Origin: a virus
Length of the DNA: 20,820 nt
Strand: one strand, 5' to 3'
IMG/VR virus record: IMGVR_UViG_3300045996_000589
Coordinates: 1 to 20,820 of that record
This document shows, in pieces, positions 6,476-14,359 of this stretch (its first letter is position 1; each line of letters opens with the position of its first letter). Position numbers and translations under genes: made by a program. Below the pieces are notes generated by a model. That model was given only the letters and a program-made list of their open reading frames with translations. It was not told where the DNA came from and made no database searches.

Positions 6476-8116
6476 GGGAATTGTCGTCTTCTTCGCATGC
6501 TTGCCGATTTGCAATAGCGCAGAACCTGCTCTGCCCGGAACGTAGCTCTGCCCCGTGGTCACGGCCTGCCCCGCTTTCGATAGCAACGCCTCACGAGTAG
6601 CAATGCGGCCAAGAGGCAGCCCGAACAGCGCAGGGTTAATCGCTGATCCACCCACCCCCGCGACGATTGCATCAAGCGCTGACACTCCAGGCGAGTCTCG
6701 CACTTCAGCCGCAGCCTTCGGGAACGCGCGCGCGAACTTCGCTGCGAGTTCTAGCTCGCCGGATAGCGGCTTGCCGCGCTTGAGTTGGCCGCCTAACTGC
6801 GCTGCCACGATATTGCCGGTACTTTCGTTAAGCGCAGCCTCCACAGAGTACGTTTTTGCGATACGAACGCGCGCAATATCGAGGCGTTTGGCCAAAGCCC
6901 CCTTACCAGTGTTCTCTAGATGGCGGATCAGCATGTCCTCCACTGCACCAGCAGCGTCGCGCTGTGCCATGCCAAGCGCCTTCTTAGCGGGGTCAGCAGA
7001 TGCTGCAAACGATAGGTTTGAAGAAGCCTCTTTTCGTAGCTGTTTCATAAGCTCAACAGCACTACCGGAATCGAATGAGTCCTTCAGCAGACTATCGGTG
7101 AGCGCGTGAATCTCTTTGTTAGCGCCCACGTTTAATTCGGGAAAATCCTTGGCAACCTCATCAACACTCTCAGACAACTTCGCCAAGTCATCGACGTAAG
7201 CATCGTCCACGACGATCCGACCAGCCCCTTTCACCGCCTTGTAGACATGGCCCTCCTGAGATCGGATCGTGTTAAGCGTCGTCTTTGTAAGCGGCGCATC
7301 AGAGGGCAGGCCCAACGCCTTTCGTACAAGGCGATTCGTCACTTGCTGATTCTTGACTGCAGCGGATTGTTGAGTAGCGGCCTTTCCTGAGATGCCTTCA
7401 ACCGCTCTATTTAGCGCCGTGGGATTGCTTGATGAAGGTGGAACTACATAGCCCACCTTGCGGGCTTCCTTTAGGGTCGCATCTCGCACTGCATTCTGCG
7501 CCTCTGCGGTACTCGCTTGTGCGGTACGCGCTGCCATTTTGCTTTGCGCCCAGTTGGAAACTTTGCCGCCTACGCCTTGTGCAACTGCACCCACAGTCCC
7601 GCCGATAGCGGCGTTAGATAGTCGCTCACTAGTGCTCTCGGCGGGTTGGAGCCCACCTAATGCAGTGCCAATAACACCCGCGCCTGCAACGGTATTTGCT
7701 CCTGGAATAAAAAGGGCTGGCGCCGTCGCAGCTACATTACCCGCGATATTGCCAACTTTACCGGCCGTGGTTGACAGCAGTGGCGCATCGCGTTGCCGTG
7801 ATTCAGCAACGTCTTGATTACTGACCAAACCAAGCAGTTGGCCAGCTCCACGACCGAGGTCTACGAATGCCTTACCCGTACCTGCAAGGAAGTTGTCTAC
7901 CGCATTGGAGCCTGACAAAGCTCCATACTTGGCCTGGTACTCGGGGGACGAACTATCATATTCGGCGGGATTCTGCGCCTTTAGCGCGGCGCTGCTATCT
8001 TCACTGCTAGTCGATTGCCCTGAGATTTGCGCTATAACTTCCGTGGGATCAGCATCGTCAGGGCCTTCAATCTCAAAGACCTCGCCCTGGGGACCAGTAA
8101 CCTCATACAGCGCCAT
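6446..8116 (-). CDS. Large internal virion / DNA ejection protein
   Basis: A 556-residue protein, the last of three probable ejection proteins before the tailspike, the position of P22 gene 16. It opens with a short module seen in many phage virion proteins (MALYEVTGPQGEVFEIEGPD, then DPTEVIAQI). Residues about 120-185 are glycine/alanine-rich and hydrophobic (NIAGNVAATAPALFIPGANT), suitable for membrane insertion, as is a C-terminal stretch around VAGVGGSAINPALFGLPLG. The rest is helical. No lysozyme or transglycosylase motif is visible. It would be packaged in the capsid and released into the cell envelope at infection. Its start overlaps the preceding stop as TAATG. Confidence 0.65.
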   Translation of the reverse strand: MALYEVTGPQGEVFEIEGPDDADPTEVIAQISGQSTSSEDSSAALKAQNPAEYDSSSPEYQAKYGALSGSNAVDNFLAGTGKAFVDLGRGAGQLLGLVSNQDVAESRQRDAPLLSTTAGKVGNIAGNVAATAPALFIPGANTVAGAGVIGTALGGLQPAESTSERLSNAAIGGTVGAVAQGVGGKVSNWAQSKMAARTAQASTAEAQNAVRDATLKEARKVGYVVPPSSSNPTALNRAVEGISGKAATQQSAAVKNQQVTNRLVRKALGLPSDAPLTKTTLNTIRSQEGHVYKAVKGAGRIVVDDAYVDDLAKLSESVDEVAKDFPELNVGANKEIHALTDSLLKDSFDSGSAVELMKQLRKEASSNLSFAASADPAKKALGMAQRDAAGAVEDMLIRHLENTGKGALAKRLDIARVRIAKTYSVEAALNESTGNIVAAQLGGQLKRGKPLSGELELAAKFARAFPKAAAEVRDSPGVSALDAIVAGVGGSAINPALFGLPLGRIATREALLSKAGQAVTTGQSYVPGRAGSALLQIGKHAKKTTIPSVAYATQQE

Positions 8117-8125
8117 TACTTCACC
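8112..8125. repeat. Repeated gene-junction sequence, copy 1
   Basis: The 14 bases GGTGAAGTAATGGC (minus strand) combine a ribosome-binding site, the last codons and stop of the upstream gene and the ATG of the next. The identical sequence occurs at 9254-9267. Confidence 0.7.
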
Positions 8126-9258
8126 CTACGAACCGTGAAGCCGCCGATCTGCTGAGACTGTCCCTGCTCCCAAGAACCGCTAGAGCCACGATTTGCCTTA
8201 TCGATTGACGGCTCGGCGCGTCCTGCCGCGATGCGCGCGGTTTGAACAATAGTCTCAAATCTCTTTCTCTTCGCGGCGACCTGAGCATCAGTGTCATTAA
8301 TCTGCGGGAAGTATGATTTGCGCAGGTTTTGCAACTGCTCTCGCGTGTAAGCGGCGCCGGTGGCGAGGGTCAGCGCAGCGTCAAGTGCATCTAATTGCGC
8401 AGCATCTGCCTGCTGACGCTCCGATGAACGAACAAAGTTCGCGCCCATTTCACTGCCGATAGCTTCCAGCCCACGCTCCATTACACCAGGACGACTTGCT
8501 CCTGGTGCTCGCTGCTCTATTGCGTTCAGTTCCGTCATCGCGGCGTCCAATCGAGTGCCTAACGCAGCGGCCTTGCGCTCACCTTCCGTGACGTTTCCAG
8601 TTTGCGGAGTAACAGGCCGATAAGGCTCACCCGCGGGCTCACGCGTATTTGTCTTGGGGTTCCATGCGAAATCTTGCACCAAGCCCTCCCCCACGGGCCG
8701 CGTGATCAGCTTGCTAGATGTACCGGCTGTTCCCGTGCGTGCCTTCTCACGTTCGATTGCCAACCGCTCGCGCTGGTAGGGCGTGATGTCATTGGACTGT
8801 GGAGCAGAGGCAATCGGCTGACCGCCTGCAAAGCGCGTTTCGCCAGGCCTTAGCGTGAACGATTCGGGCGCGCTTGGCCCTTGACCTAGTTCTGCACTCG
8901 CTCGCTGCTGCATGGCCTGAACCATTTGTCTAATAGCGTTGTCGTCGGCTGTCGCCCAGTCCACCCCGCCGGCAGTCAGGTGCTTTACAAGGTCAGGTTC
9001 GTTCTGCTCAATATAGTTTTTAGGGTTCTGTGCTTGCAGGATGTAGCCGGTCTTGGCAACAACCTGCTGAGCCTTCTCCTTTCCCAGCACCACCTGCTCC
9101 GCGCGAGATTGCCGCTGCATATCCTGCTCGCCCGCCTGAATCCTCTGCTCCAAGTAGCGATCCTGCAGAGCATCGGTCTTACGCTGACGCTTCAGCGCAT
9201 TAATTGACTCTGCAGTGTGGATGACCTTGCCGAGGTCGAACGTCTGAAAGTCTGCCAT
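8116..9258 (-). CDS. Internal virion / DNA ejection protein, helical
   Basis: A 380-residue, largely helical, glutamine- and alanine-rich protein in the position of P22 gene 20. It has a long N-terminal charged helix (RYLEQRIQAGEQDMQRQSRA) and a middle low-complexity part with proline and threonine. A C-terminal segment (ALTLATGAAYTREQLQNLRK) resembles a stretch common in phage virion proteins, in which a GAAYT-type sequence precedes a YFPQ-type motif, here SYFPQINDTD. No signal peptide or catalytic motif is seen. It is flanked on both sides by TAATG junctions with the other ejection genes, so the three are probably made together. Function is assigned by position and composition. Confidence 0.6.
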   Translation of the reverse strand: MADFQTFDLGKVIHTAESINALKRQRKTDALQDRYLEQRIQAGEQDMQRQSRAEQVVLGKEKAQQVVAKTGYILQAQNPKNYIEQNEPDLVKHLTAGGVDWATADDNAIRQMVQAMQQRASAELGQGPSAPESFTLRPGETRFAGGQPIASAPQSNDITPYQRERLAIEREKARTGTAGTSSKLITRPVGEGLVQDFAWNPKTNTREPAGEPYRPVTPQTGNVTEGERKAAALGTRLDAAMTELNAIEQRAPGASRPGVMERGLEAIGSEMGANFVRSSERQQADAAQLDALDAALTLATGAAYTREQLQNLRKSYFPQINDTDAQVAAKRKRFETIVQTARIAAGRAEPSIDKANRGSSGSWEQGQSQQIGGFTVRRVK

Positions 9259-9267
9259 TACTTCACC
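9254..9267. repeat. Repeated gene-junction sequence, copy 2
   Basis: Identical to the 14 bases at 8112-8125. In both copies the upstream protein ends in Val-Lys and the stop and start codons overlap as TAATG, so downstream translation should be coupled at a similar ratio. Confidence 0.7.
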
Positions 9268-10109
9268 TTCAGATACTGCTGCAGCATATAGTTCTGTAAG
9301 CCGCCCTGAACCGCATTATTAATGTTCGCGCCATTTTGCATGTACAGCGATGCGCGATTGTTTGCAGCGCCGAGCAAGGCTGCGGAATTGTTATTCGCCA
9401 TGTTCTGACCTGCCGCAGCGGTGCTTTGAGTCGCAGCGTTACCGATGCCTGCAGCCGTAAACAAGCGATTCATGTAGTTGCTGAACTCGCCAGAGGCGTT
9501 ACCCGAAGCGTTCCGCTGCAGCTCTAACGCCTGCCGGCCTGAGTTAAATCGACCGCCTGCAGCTCCGGCGCGCTCTAAAGCCTTTTGCTGTTGCTCCAGG
9601 TTGAATTGATAGTCAGGGCTCGTGAAGAACCGGGACATATCCGGCGCGCCCGGCTGTGTCTGTGGCTGAGCCTGCGTTACCTGCTGGCGCAGTGCATTGA
9701 TGTCGACGCCGGTATCATTGATGAATCTCCCGCTAGCAGCTCCCGGCCGCAGGGTTCCTACCCGCTGACCGCCATAGTGCACCTCAAACCATCCCTTCCC
9801 TAAGGGATCAAGCGTAGTTCCAGCAGGCAGCATGTGATCGCCGATCTGGCGATCTGCATTGGCGCGCTCTGTATTAGCTGCCTGCGAGGGATCGGCCCAG
9901 CCGTAGATGCTGGCAATATCACCTTGCGCGCCATATCCAATAGATCGCTGGCCGGCAAAGTCCATTCGGGTCTGATCGTACTGTCGGGCCTGCTCTGCTA
10001 TTGATGCATTCGCCCCCGATTTGCTGGCATCAGCTGCTTTGCCAGTGCTATACGCGGATGCGCCCGCGCCAACAACTGCAGCAACCGCAACTCCCCAAAT
10101 TTCAGCCAT
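9258..10109 (-). CDS. Internal virion / DNA transfer protein, gp7-like position
   Basis: A 283-residue protein with an N-terminal hydrophobic, alanine-rich segment (WGVAVAAVVGAGASAYSTGK), followed by a glutamine-rich helix (SIAEQARQYDQTRMDFAGQR) containing the RMDF/Q-type sequence often seen in phage ejection proteins. The C-terminal half is asparagine-, alanine- and glutamine-rich and low in complexity. It overlaps the oxygenase-like gene by 8 bases. The order (small, medium, large protein before the tailspike) matches the P22 genes 7, 20 and 16. An ejection role is inferred from that order. Confidence 0.6.
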   Translation of the reverse strand: MAEIWGVAVAAVVGAGASAYSTGKAADASKSGANASIAEQARQYDQTRMDFAGQRSIGYGAQGDIASIYGWADPSQAANTERANADRQIGDHMLPAGTTLDPLGKGWFEVHYGGQRVGTLRPGAASGRFINDTGVDINALRQQVTQAQPQTQPGAPDMSRFFTSPDYQFNLEQQQKALERAGAAGGRFNSGRQALELQRNASGNASGEFSNYMNRLFTAAGIGNAATQSTAAAGQNMANNNSAALLGAANNRASLYMQNGANINNAVQGGLQNYMLQQYLKVK

Positions 10110-10704
10110 GCGGCGCCCCTAGTACGAAATGACAGACCCACACCATTCGACCAGTCTCTTCAGTATTCCCAATGCCGTGCTTTGGATGTCGCGCATGAAA
10201 GCGCGGCGCATCGAAGATGAGCGCCCGGTTATAGAGACCGCGAACAAAATCTAGCTGCTCCCAGTCTCTTTCAGAGCCTTCGACCATTTGGCCCTTGAGC
10301 TTGTTGAATGCCGACGCGTCCTCAAACATCTCCGCGAACGACGGCATATGAGTCATGCCGCTTTCTCGATGGCGGTAAAATCCAGTTCCCGAATTGATAT
10401 CGCTGTGATCGGAGAGGTAGACGATGCAAGTAAAGTCACCCGATTCACGGTCGCTGTGGACGTAGGCGGATTCAGTGTTCTCATTGGTGACGCGGAAGAA
10501 CATGCTGTTTGGATAGATGGGACTGCCCATCACCCGCGTGAGGGCATGCACAAAGATCGAATGCCGGCCCCAAAAGCTCATGCCCTCGTAAATGGATGAC
10601 CCAACCTCACCCTTGTTCGGCCTCCATGTGCCAAAGCCGCTGGCTAAAGCACTTTCCCGTCCCTGCTCAATCAGTGGAGTAAACCCATCAATAATGGTTA
10701 TCAC
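10102..10704 (-). CDS. 2-oxoglutarate/Fe(II) oxygenase-like protein
   Basis: A 200-residue protein with the residue pattern of Fe(II)/2-oxoglutarate-dependent oxygenases. H83-x-D85 lies in AYVHSDRESGDFTCIVYLS, a distal histidine is in FDAPRFHARHP (H170), and R186 in GRMVWVCHFV could bind the 2-oxoglutarate carboxylate. The segment NSGTGFYRHRESG between them is typical of prolyl-4-hydroxylase-like folds, and DUF6445-type proteins look similar. It probably hydroxylates a protein side chain. The start is GTG with AGGA 6 bases upstream, overlapping the previous stop as GTGA. It lies between tail and ejection genes, so a virion protein or a host factor may be the substrate; this is inference. Confidence 0.7.
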   Translation of the reverse strand: MITIIDGFTPLIEQGRESALASGFGTWRPNKGEVGSSIYEGMSFWGRHSIFVHALTRVMGSPIYPNSMFFRVTNENTESAYVHSDRESGDFTCIVYLSDHSDINSGTGFYRHRESGMTHMPSFAEMFEDASAFNKLKGQMVEGSERDWEQLDFVRGLYNRALIFDAPRFHARHPKHGIGNTEETGRMVWVCHFVLGAPHG

Positions 10705-10922
10705 TGCATTTCCTGAAGACCCGCCAGCACACCCTGCCAGTTGTCGTAATTGACCTGCAGGCGATTCAGTAGCTCGTCGCGACCCTGCGCGAGTAGTCCT
10801 GGATTCACCGCGAGCGCAGCGGCTGAGATCGTCCAGCGTTGTGTAAGCTGCGGATATCCGTCGACAGTGCCTTCAAGCACCACTCGCTTTTCGTCCTGCG
10901 ATATGACGACAACGGAGATCAT
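10701..10922 (-). CDS. Small hypothetical protein of the tail cluster
   Basis: A 73-residue product with a predicted beta-strand first half (ISVVVISQDEKRVVLEGTVD) and a helical second half ending in LNRLQVNYDNWQGVLAGLQE. The start overlaps the previous stop by one base and the stop overlaps the oxygenase GTG by four. There is no membrane segment or known motif. The tight packing between a tail gene and the oxygenase supports expression; the function is unknown. Confidence 0.6.
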   Translation of the reverse strand: MISVVVISQDEKRVVLEGTVDGYPQLTQRWTISAAALAVNPGLLAQGRDELLNRLQVNYDNWQGVLAGLQEMQ

Positions 10923-11746
10923 CAGTAGAAATATCCGGGATAGTAGATCTCGTACGAGCCACCAGCTCCGCCTATCCCTGCCGCAGGAACGCTGACGCGC
11001 GTTACCGTTCCGCCGGATGTGTAGACCCCGAACGCCGTGCCGTCGACGCCATTGAGTGTGTAGCTGGTCGGACTCGTCACTGTGATGACCTTTGCGGGCA
11101 GTGCATTAAGCTCGGTCATGCCGCCTACGCCAGAATGCGTCACGCTATCGCCCGTATTGAGGCCATGAAATACCCCAGTCGTCACTGACACAGGATTTGT
11201 ATTGGTAGCCGCTGATATCGCCGCCGATATCGACGAAACCGGTGTGCGAATCGCACCGACCCGGTAGCGGTCCTTTGATCCGGCCAGGTCCGTATAGTCG
11301 GTCGTAAACTCGTAAGTGACCGCGCCGCCCTCTAGATCGGGATCGTCTGCATAGATATGCAAATCCGTGTTGACTGGCGCACCTAAGACCACTCCAGCAG
11401 CGTAGGAGATCGTTTCGCCCCCGAAGATCACATCGTGAGGGGCAACGTTTATCGTTGCTACAACGGCGTCAGCGGAGGCTGAAAGTGGAATTGTGCTCTG
11501 TACAGAGCCTGCGTTCGCGAACGTAATCATTCGCAAGAAGCTTTGATCAGTCATCCGACCGTCATCGCCGATTAGCTCTAAAAGCTCGCTCAGCGAGACC
11601 CCAGCACGGTCAGCCAAGGTAATCAGTGCGGTGATGTACGCCTGATCGCCTGAAACCTTAATCGCCTGGTTGAGCTTGCGCGTGAACTGCTCCCAGGTTC
11701 GAGTATCAACAGGAAGCTGCTGGCTGATCTCCAGGATGCCGCGCAT
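10922..11746 (-). CDS. Tail protein with FCCH-like beta domain
   Basis: A 274-residue protein. The N-terminal 75 residues are helical (ISQQLPVDTRTWEQFTRKLN). A beta-rich middle follows, then a segment (about 185-250) resembling the FCCH-type domain repeated in many phage tail proteins: HGLNTGDSVTHSGVGGMTEL, then a VITVTSPTSYTLNGVDGTAF stretch and SGGTVTRV. The C-terminus is aromatic and glycine-rich (YEIYYPGYFY). It directly follows the gp10-like gene (TAATG overlap), where P22 has the tail needle gene 26, but the long needle coiled coil is absent. It may be a different plug, fibre or adaptor. The exact role is unknown. Confidence 0.6.
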   Translation of the reverse strand: MRGILEISQQLPVDTRTWEQFTRKLNQAIKVSGDQAYITALITLADRAGVSLSELLELIGDDGRMTDQSFLRMITFANAGSVQSTIPLSASADAVVATINVAPHDVIFGGETISYAAGVVLGAPVNTDLHIYADDPDLEGGAVTYEFTTDYTDLAGSKDRYRVGAIRTPVSSISAAISAATNTNPVSVTTGVFHGLNTGDSVTHSGVGGMTELNALPAKVITVTSPTSYTLNGVDGTAFGVYTSGGTVTRVSVPAAGIGGAGGSYEIYYPGYFY

Positions 11747-13101
11747 TATGGGTTCAGGTAGGCGCCGACCATGGTGCGCCGGACTGGATCACTGACCACA
11801 TATTTATAGACACGACGCCGTGATCTGCCCGCCCGCAACAGCCGTACGCGGTTCTTGTACTCACCCATGCGCCCCAAAGAACGCCATTTCTCGTTGCTCC
11901 AGCTATGGCCCGAGTCATCCGAGAACTGAAACATTACTTTCGGGTCACTGCCCTGCCCCGAAGCCAATCCATGACCTACATCGAAGTGCAGTTCCAGACA
12001 ATCATGGTCAATCTCGCGGCCTTCATCGAACACCTCGGCCGAATCGCACTCCAGGCGCATCGTTTCGCCAAACTCAGTAAACACATCTGGCGTAAAGACC
12101 CCGAGCTGATTGCCGCTCGCGGCAAAATATCGCCCGAAAGCATGTATCGCGAATTCCGCGTCCCAGGTATCAGTGCCGAAGCTCTGCCGCGTGTGCCACA
12201 GCTGTGTGGCGAAGTCGAACACCCAGCTGTATGCGCTCGACTGAACGCACAACATGCGGTGCCCGCCTTCAACCCACCAGAACAGGCGCACATCGATGTC
12301 GCCACCGGATTCGATATCCTGCTCGACAACGTGGGTAGAGATTCGGCGTGGCGTATAGCCCTCAAGCCGGTAAACCATGTTGTCGGTGCCGACGAAACAG
12401 ACACTGTTATCAGCCTTCGTCGCTGCAAAATCCGACTTGATGCCCATCTCGATGAAGCCAGAGCCGACGCGCTCCAAAGGGAAATCCGCGTTCCCAGTGT
12501 TTATCCAGACTTCAATGGATTCGCGACCGAACAAAAATAGCTCGCGCTTCTCGACGATGCCGTAAAGGACGTCATCGGGCGCGCCTTCTGCGGACGCGAA
12601 CTCCAGTGCGTTCCAGCTTGAAGGTGTCAACGGCCCGGCGACGTACACCCTGCCTGTGTCTGGCTCCGAAATGACGATATAGCCGTCAAGATAGGCAGCC
12701 CAATTCGAACCCGGAAAGTCCGGATCGCTTATCTCCGACAGCGTCGTGCCGTTGTAGACGTAGCCATCGCCAGAATCCACCACGACAATGTTTGTGCCAT
12801 CCCCCACAACTGATACGGGGCCGTAGCCTGGTAGTCCACTACCCAACGAAGTTGTGTTACCCGTTGCATTTAACCGGTACAACCCACTACCTGATGCCAA
12901 GTACGGCACACCATTCACCACGGTGCCACCGCGCAACCGTGTGCCAATCGTCGCAAAAGTCTCCAACCCATAGGAAGGAACCACAGCAACAGGCGATTTA
13001 GACGCTTTGGGCGATTCCTCCAGGTAGCAATTGATCATCTTGCACGCACTCACCACCTTCGAGCGATGCGGCGAATGCTCAACCCCGAACTGAATTTGCA
13101 T
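11746..13101 (-). CDS. Packaged DNA stabilisation protein, P22 gp10-like
   Basis: A 451-residue tail-hub protein resembling P22 gp10, which forms a hexamer below the gp4 ring and helps retain packaged DNA. It starts QFGVEHSPHRSKVVSACKMI and continues with NCYLEESPK, the usual N-terminal form. It then has propeller-like beta repeats (GVPYLASGSGLYRLNATGNT and WAAYLDGYIVISEPDTGRVY), a conserved region FPLERVGSGFIEMG, and a C-terminal VMFQFSDDSGHSWSNEKW stretch followed by an Arg-rich end. It overlaps both neighbours by one base (TAATG). Family and order agree, so the call is firm. Confidence 0.85.
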   Translation of the reverse strand: MQIQFGVEHSPHRSKVVSACKMINCYLEESPKASKSPVAVVPSYGLETFATIGTRLRGGTVVNGVPYLASGSGLYRLNATGNTTSLGSGLPGYGPVSVVGDGTNIVVVDSGDGYVYNGTTLSEISDPDFPGSNWAAYLDGYIVISEPDTGRVYVAGPLTPSSWNALEFASAEGAPDDVLYGIVEKRELFLFGRESIEVWINTGNADFPLERVGSGFIEMGIKSDFAATKADNSVCFVGTDNMVYRLEGYTPRRISTHVVEQDIESGGDIDVRLFWWVEGGHRMLCVQSSAYSWVFDFATQLWHTRQSFGTDTWDAEFAIHAFGRYFAASGNQLGVFTPDVFTEFGETMRLECDSAEVFDEGREIDHDCLELHFDVGHGLASGQGSDPKVMFQFSDDSGHSWSNEKWRSLGRMGEYKNRVRLLRAGRSRRRVYKYVVSDPVRRTMVGAYLNP

Positions 13102-13469
13102 TAGAAGTATTCAGTGCGTGATGTCTGCGAGTAATAGCGCTTGGACATCTGCTTGCGCATCATTCGTTCGGCAATAGACGGCTGCGGAGAATCAAGAGCG
13201 CCTAAAGCCCCAAGCTCTATCCGCTTCTGCCCGGAAATCCCGAAGGCAGGCGCACACAGAAATGCGAGCATGTAAGTGACAGGAATCTCGGCCCAGGATG
13301 GGATTTCGTCCTCTTCACCCCACTCCACCCAGTCTTTCGATTCCAGCAACGCATACAGACCGATGTACTTCTCGCGAACCTTATCGCGATCATCGGCCTC
13401 GGCGACTTCGCCAGATGCAAGGACGCCGATCTCTTGGAGTGCGGCGGTGTATAAATCTGTAAGGGTCAT
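13101..13469 (-). CDS. Head-tail adaptor, P22 gp4-like tail accessory factor
   Basis: A 122-residue helical protein resembling P22 gp4, which binds the portal ring after packaging and receives gp10. It begins MTLTDLYTAALQEIGVLASG and has the typical early helix with ALQEIG. A following region contains LLESKDWVEWGEEDEIP, then the hydrophobic helix IPVTYMLAFLCAPAFGI. The gene lies between the head genes and the gp10-like gene, as in P22. Its ribosome-binding sequence GGGG is inside the 3' arm of the hairpin at 13475-13497. Confidence 0.8.
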   Translation of the reverse strand: MTLTDLYTAALQEIGVLASGEVAEADDRDKVREKYIGLYALLESKDWVEWGEEDEIPSWAEIPVTYMLAFLCAPAFGISGQKRIELGALGALDSPQPSIAERMMRKQMSKRYYSQTSRTEYF

Positions 13470-13474
13470 AAGAA

Positions 13475-13497
13475 AGCCCCAAGTCTTAGTTGGGGCT
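13475..13497 (-). terminator. Hairpin between head and tail genes
   Basis: A perfect 8-bp inverted repeat (AGCCCCAA/TTGGGGCT) with a 7-base loop. On the minus strand it is followed by TTCTTATG, a short T-rich stretch that runs into the start codon of the gp4-like gene. It could be a partial terminator, a transcript-processing structure or a translational control element, because its 3' arm contains the likely ribosome-binding GGGG. Confidence 0.5.
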
Positions 13498-13503
13498 CAC
13501 AGC

Positions 13504-13848
13504 TCATCGGCCGAGCTTCGCGTCTTCTTGGATCTTGGCGACCCGCGCATCTTCACGCGCTTTGACCGCCTTCAGCTCCTCGATTTCCTCAGGCGAAAGT
13601 TTCACATCCTTCGCCTTCGACTTCTCCAGCAGCTTGGCATCGGCTTCCTTCTGCTTTTCAGCTTCCGAAAGCTCCACCGTCCCGCTCACTTCCTCGAACT
13701 CGTCTTTAGTTCGCATCTTGTGAACAAGATGATCCGGCACTTCCACCGCCTTACCCAGCGGGAAGACGATGTCGTACAGAATCTGCTGCTTGTTGGCGTT
13801 TACACCGCGGTCTTTACCGCCCACGTATTTGAACTTCGTGAGAGCCAT
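13504..13848 (-). CDS. Hypothetical head-region protein with charged helical tail
   Basis: A 114-residue protein. The N-terminal 55 residues look beta-rich and compact (MALTKFKYVGGKDRGVNANK, then ILYDIVFPLGKAVEVP). The rest is a highly charged helix with many Lys, Glu and Ala (SEAEKQKEADAKLLEKSKAK). GGAGG lies 5 bases upstream of the ATG. It sits between the decoration-like and gp4-like genes, so a structural or assembly role in the head is likely. No family is recognised. Confidence 0.65.
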   Translation of the reverse strand: MALTKFKYVGGKDRGVNANKQQILYDIVFPLGKAVEVPDHLVHKMRTKDEFEEVSGTVELSEAEKQKEADAKLLEKSKAKDVKLSPEEIEELKAVKAREDARVAKIQEDAKLGR

Positions 13849-13858
13849 GATTGCCTCC

Positions 13859-14332
13859 TTACAGGGACACGTATTGAACGACGAGCGTCAGCTTGCCGGT
13901 GCCGCCGGTGTGCGCGGCCGCGATGACAGTGCCAACAATCTTCGTCTCATTCGTGAAGAATTGCGGACCGGTGGTGTACAGAACCCCGCCCAAAGGCCGG
14001 TAAATACCGGTCTCCGGCTTAAGGTTCGTGATTGCCGCACCGTTCAGCACACCCATGTTGCCGAAGCCGTCTGGGTCTGCAGCTTCCACACCATTGGCTA
14101 ACCAGCCAATGTCGATGTCGAGCGCATCCGTTCCCGTGTCCAGATCAGGACCGTAGATCCAACCACCCAGAACGGTGGACCGAGCAGGCAAGGTCAGGAA
14201 GCGGACAACATCCGCTGCGGTGGGATTGACAGCAAACGTATACGTGCCCCAATGCACATTCATTACGCCGCCGCCAACCGGTTGAGGTACGGGAAAGCTG
14301 TCCGCACCACGGTTGCTATACAAAGTAGCCAT
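13859..14332 (-). CDS. Probable head decoration/stabilisation protein
   Basis: A 157-residue, beta-rich protein with many Gly, Thr and Val and no helices of note (for example VHWGTYTFAVNPTAADVVRF and the end GTGKLTLVVQYVSL). There is no signal peptide. It has a good AGGAGA ribosome-binding site and lies 27 bases after the major capsid gene. Size, composition and position suit a capsid decoration or accessory protein. I cannot match it to a named family, so the function comes from context. Confidence 0.6.
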   Translation of the reverse strand: MATLYSNRGADSFPVPQPVGGGVMNVHWGTYTFAVNPTAADVVRFLTLPARSTVLGGWIYGPDLDTGTDALDIDIGWLANGVEAADPDGFGNMGVLNGAAITNLKPETGIYRPLGGVLYTTGPQFFTNETKIVGTVIAAAHTGGTGKLTLVVQYVSL

Positions 14333-14359
14333 GAAATTATCTCCTGTGTGTGGTGTGGC

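Noticed and set aside
6555-7109. 184-codon open frame on the plus strand
   Set aside because: It is antisense to the large ejection protein gene. The Ala/Ser-rich product follows from the complementary codons.
11905-12540. 211-codon open frame on the plus strand
   Set aside because: It is antisense to the well-supported gp10-like gene, has no ribosome-binding site and its product has no recognisable features.
13276-13926. 216-codon open frame on the plus strand
   Set aside because: It lies across three minus-strand genes and two intergenic sites. Its composition (rich in Arg, Leu, Phe) is that of a reverse shadow.
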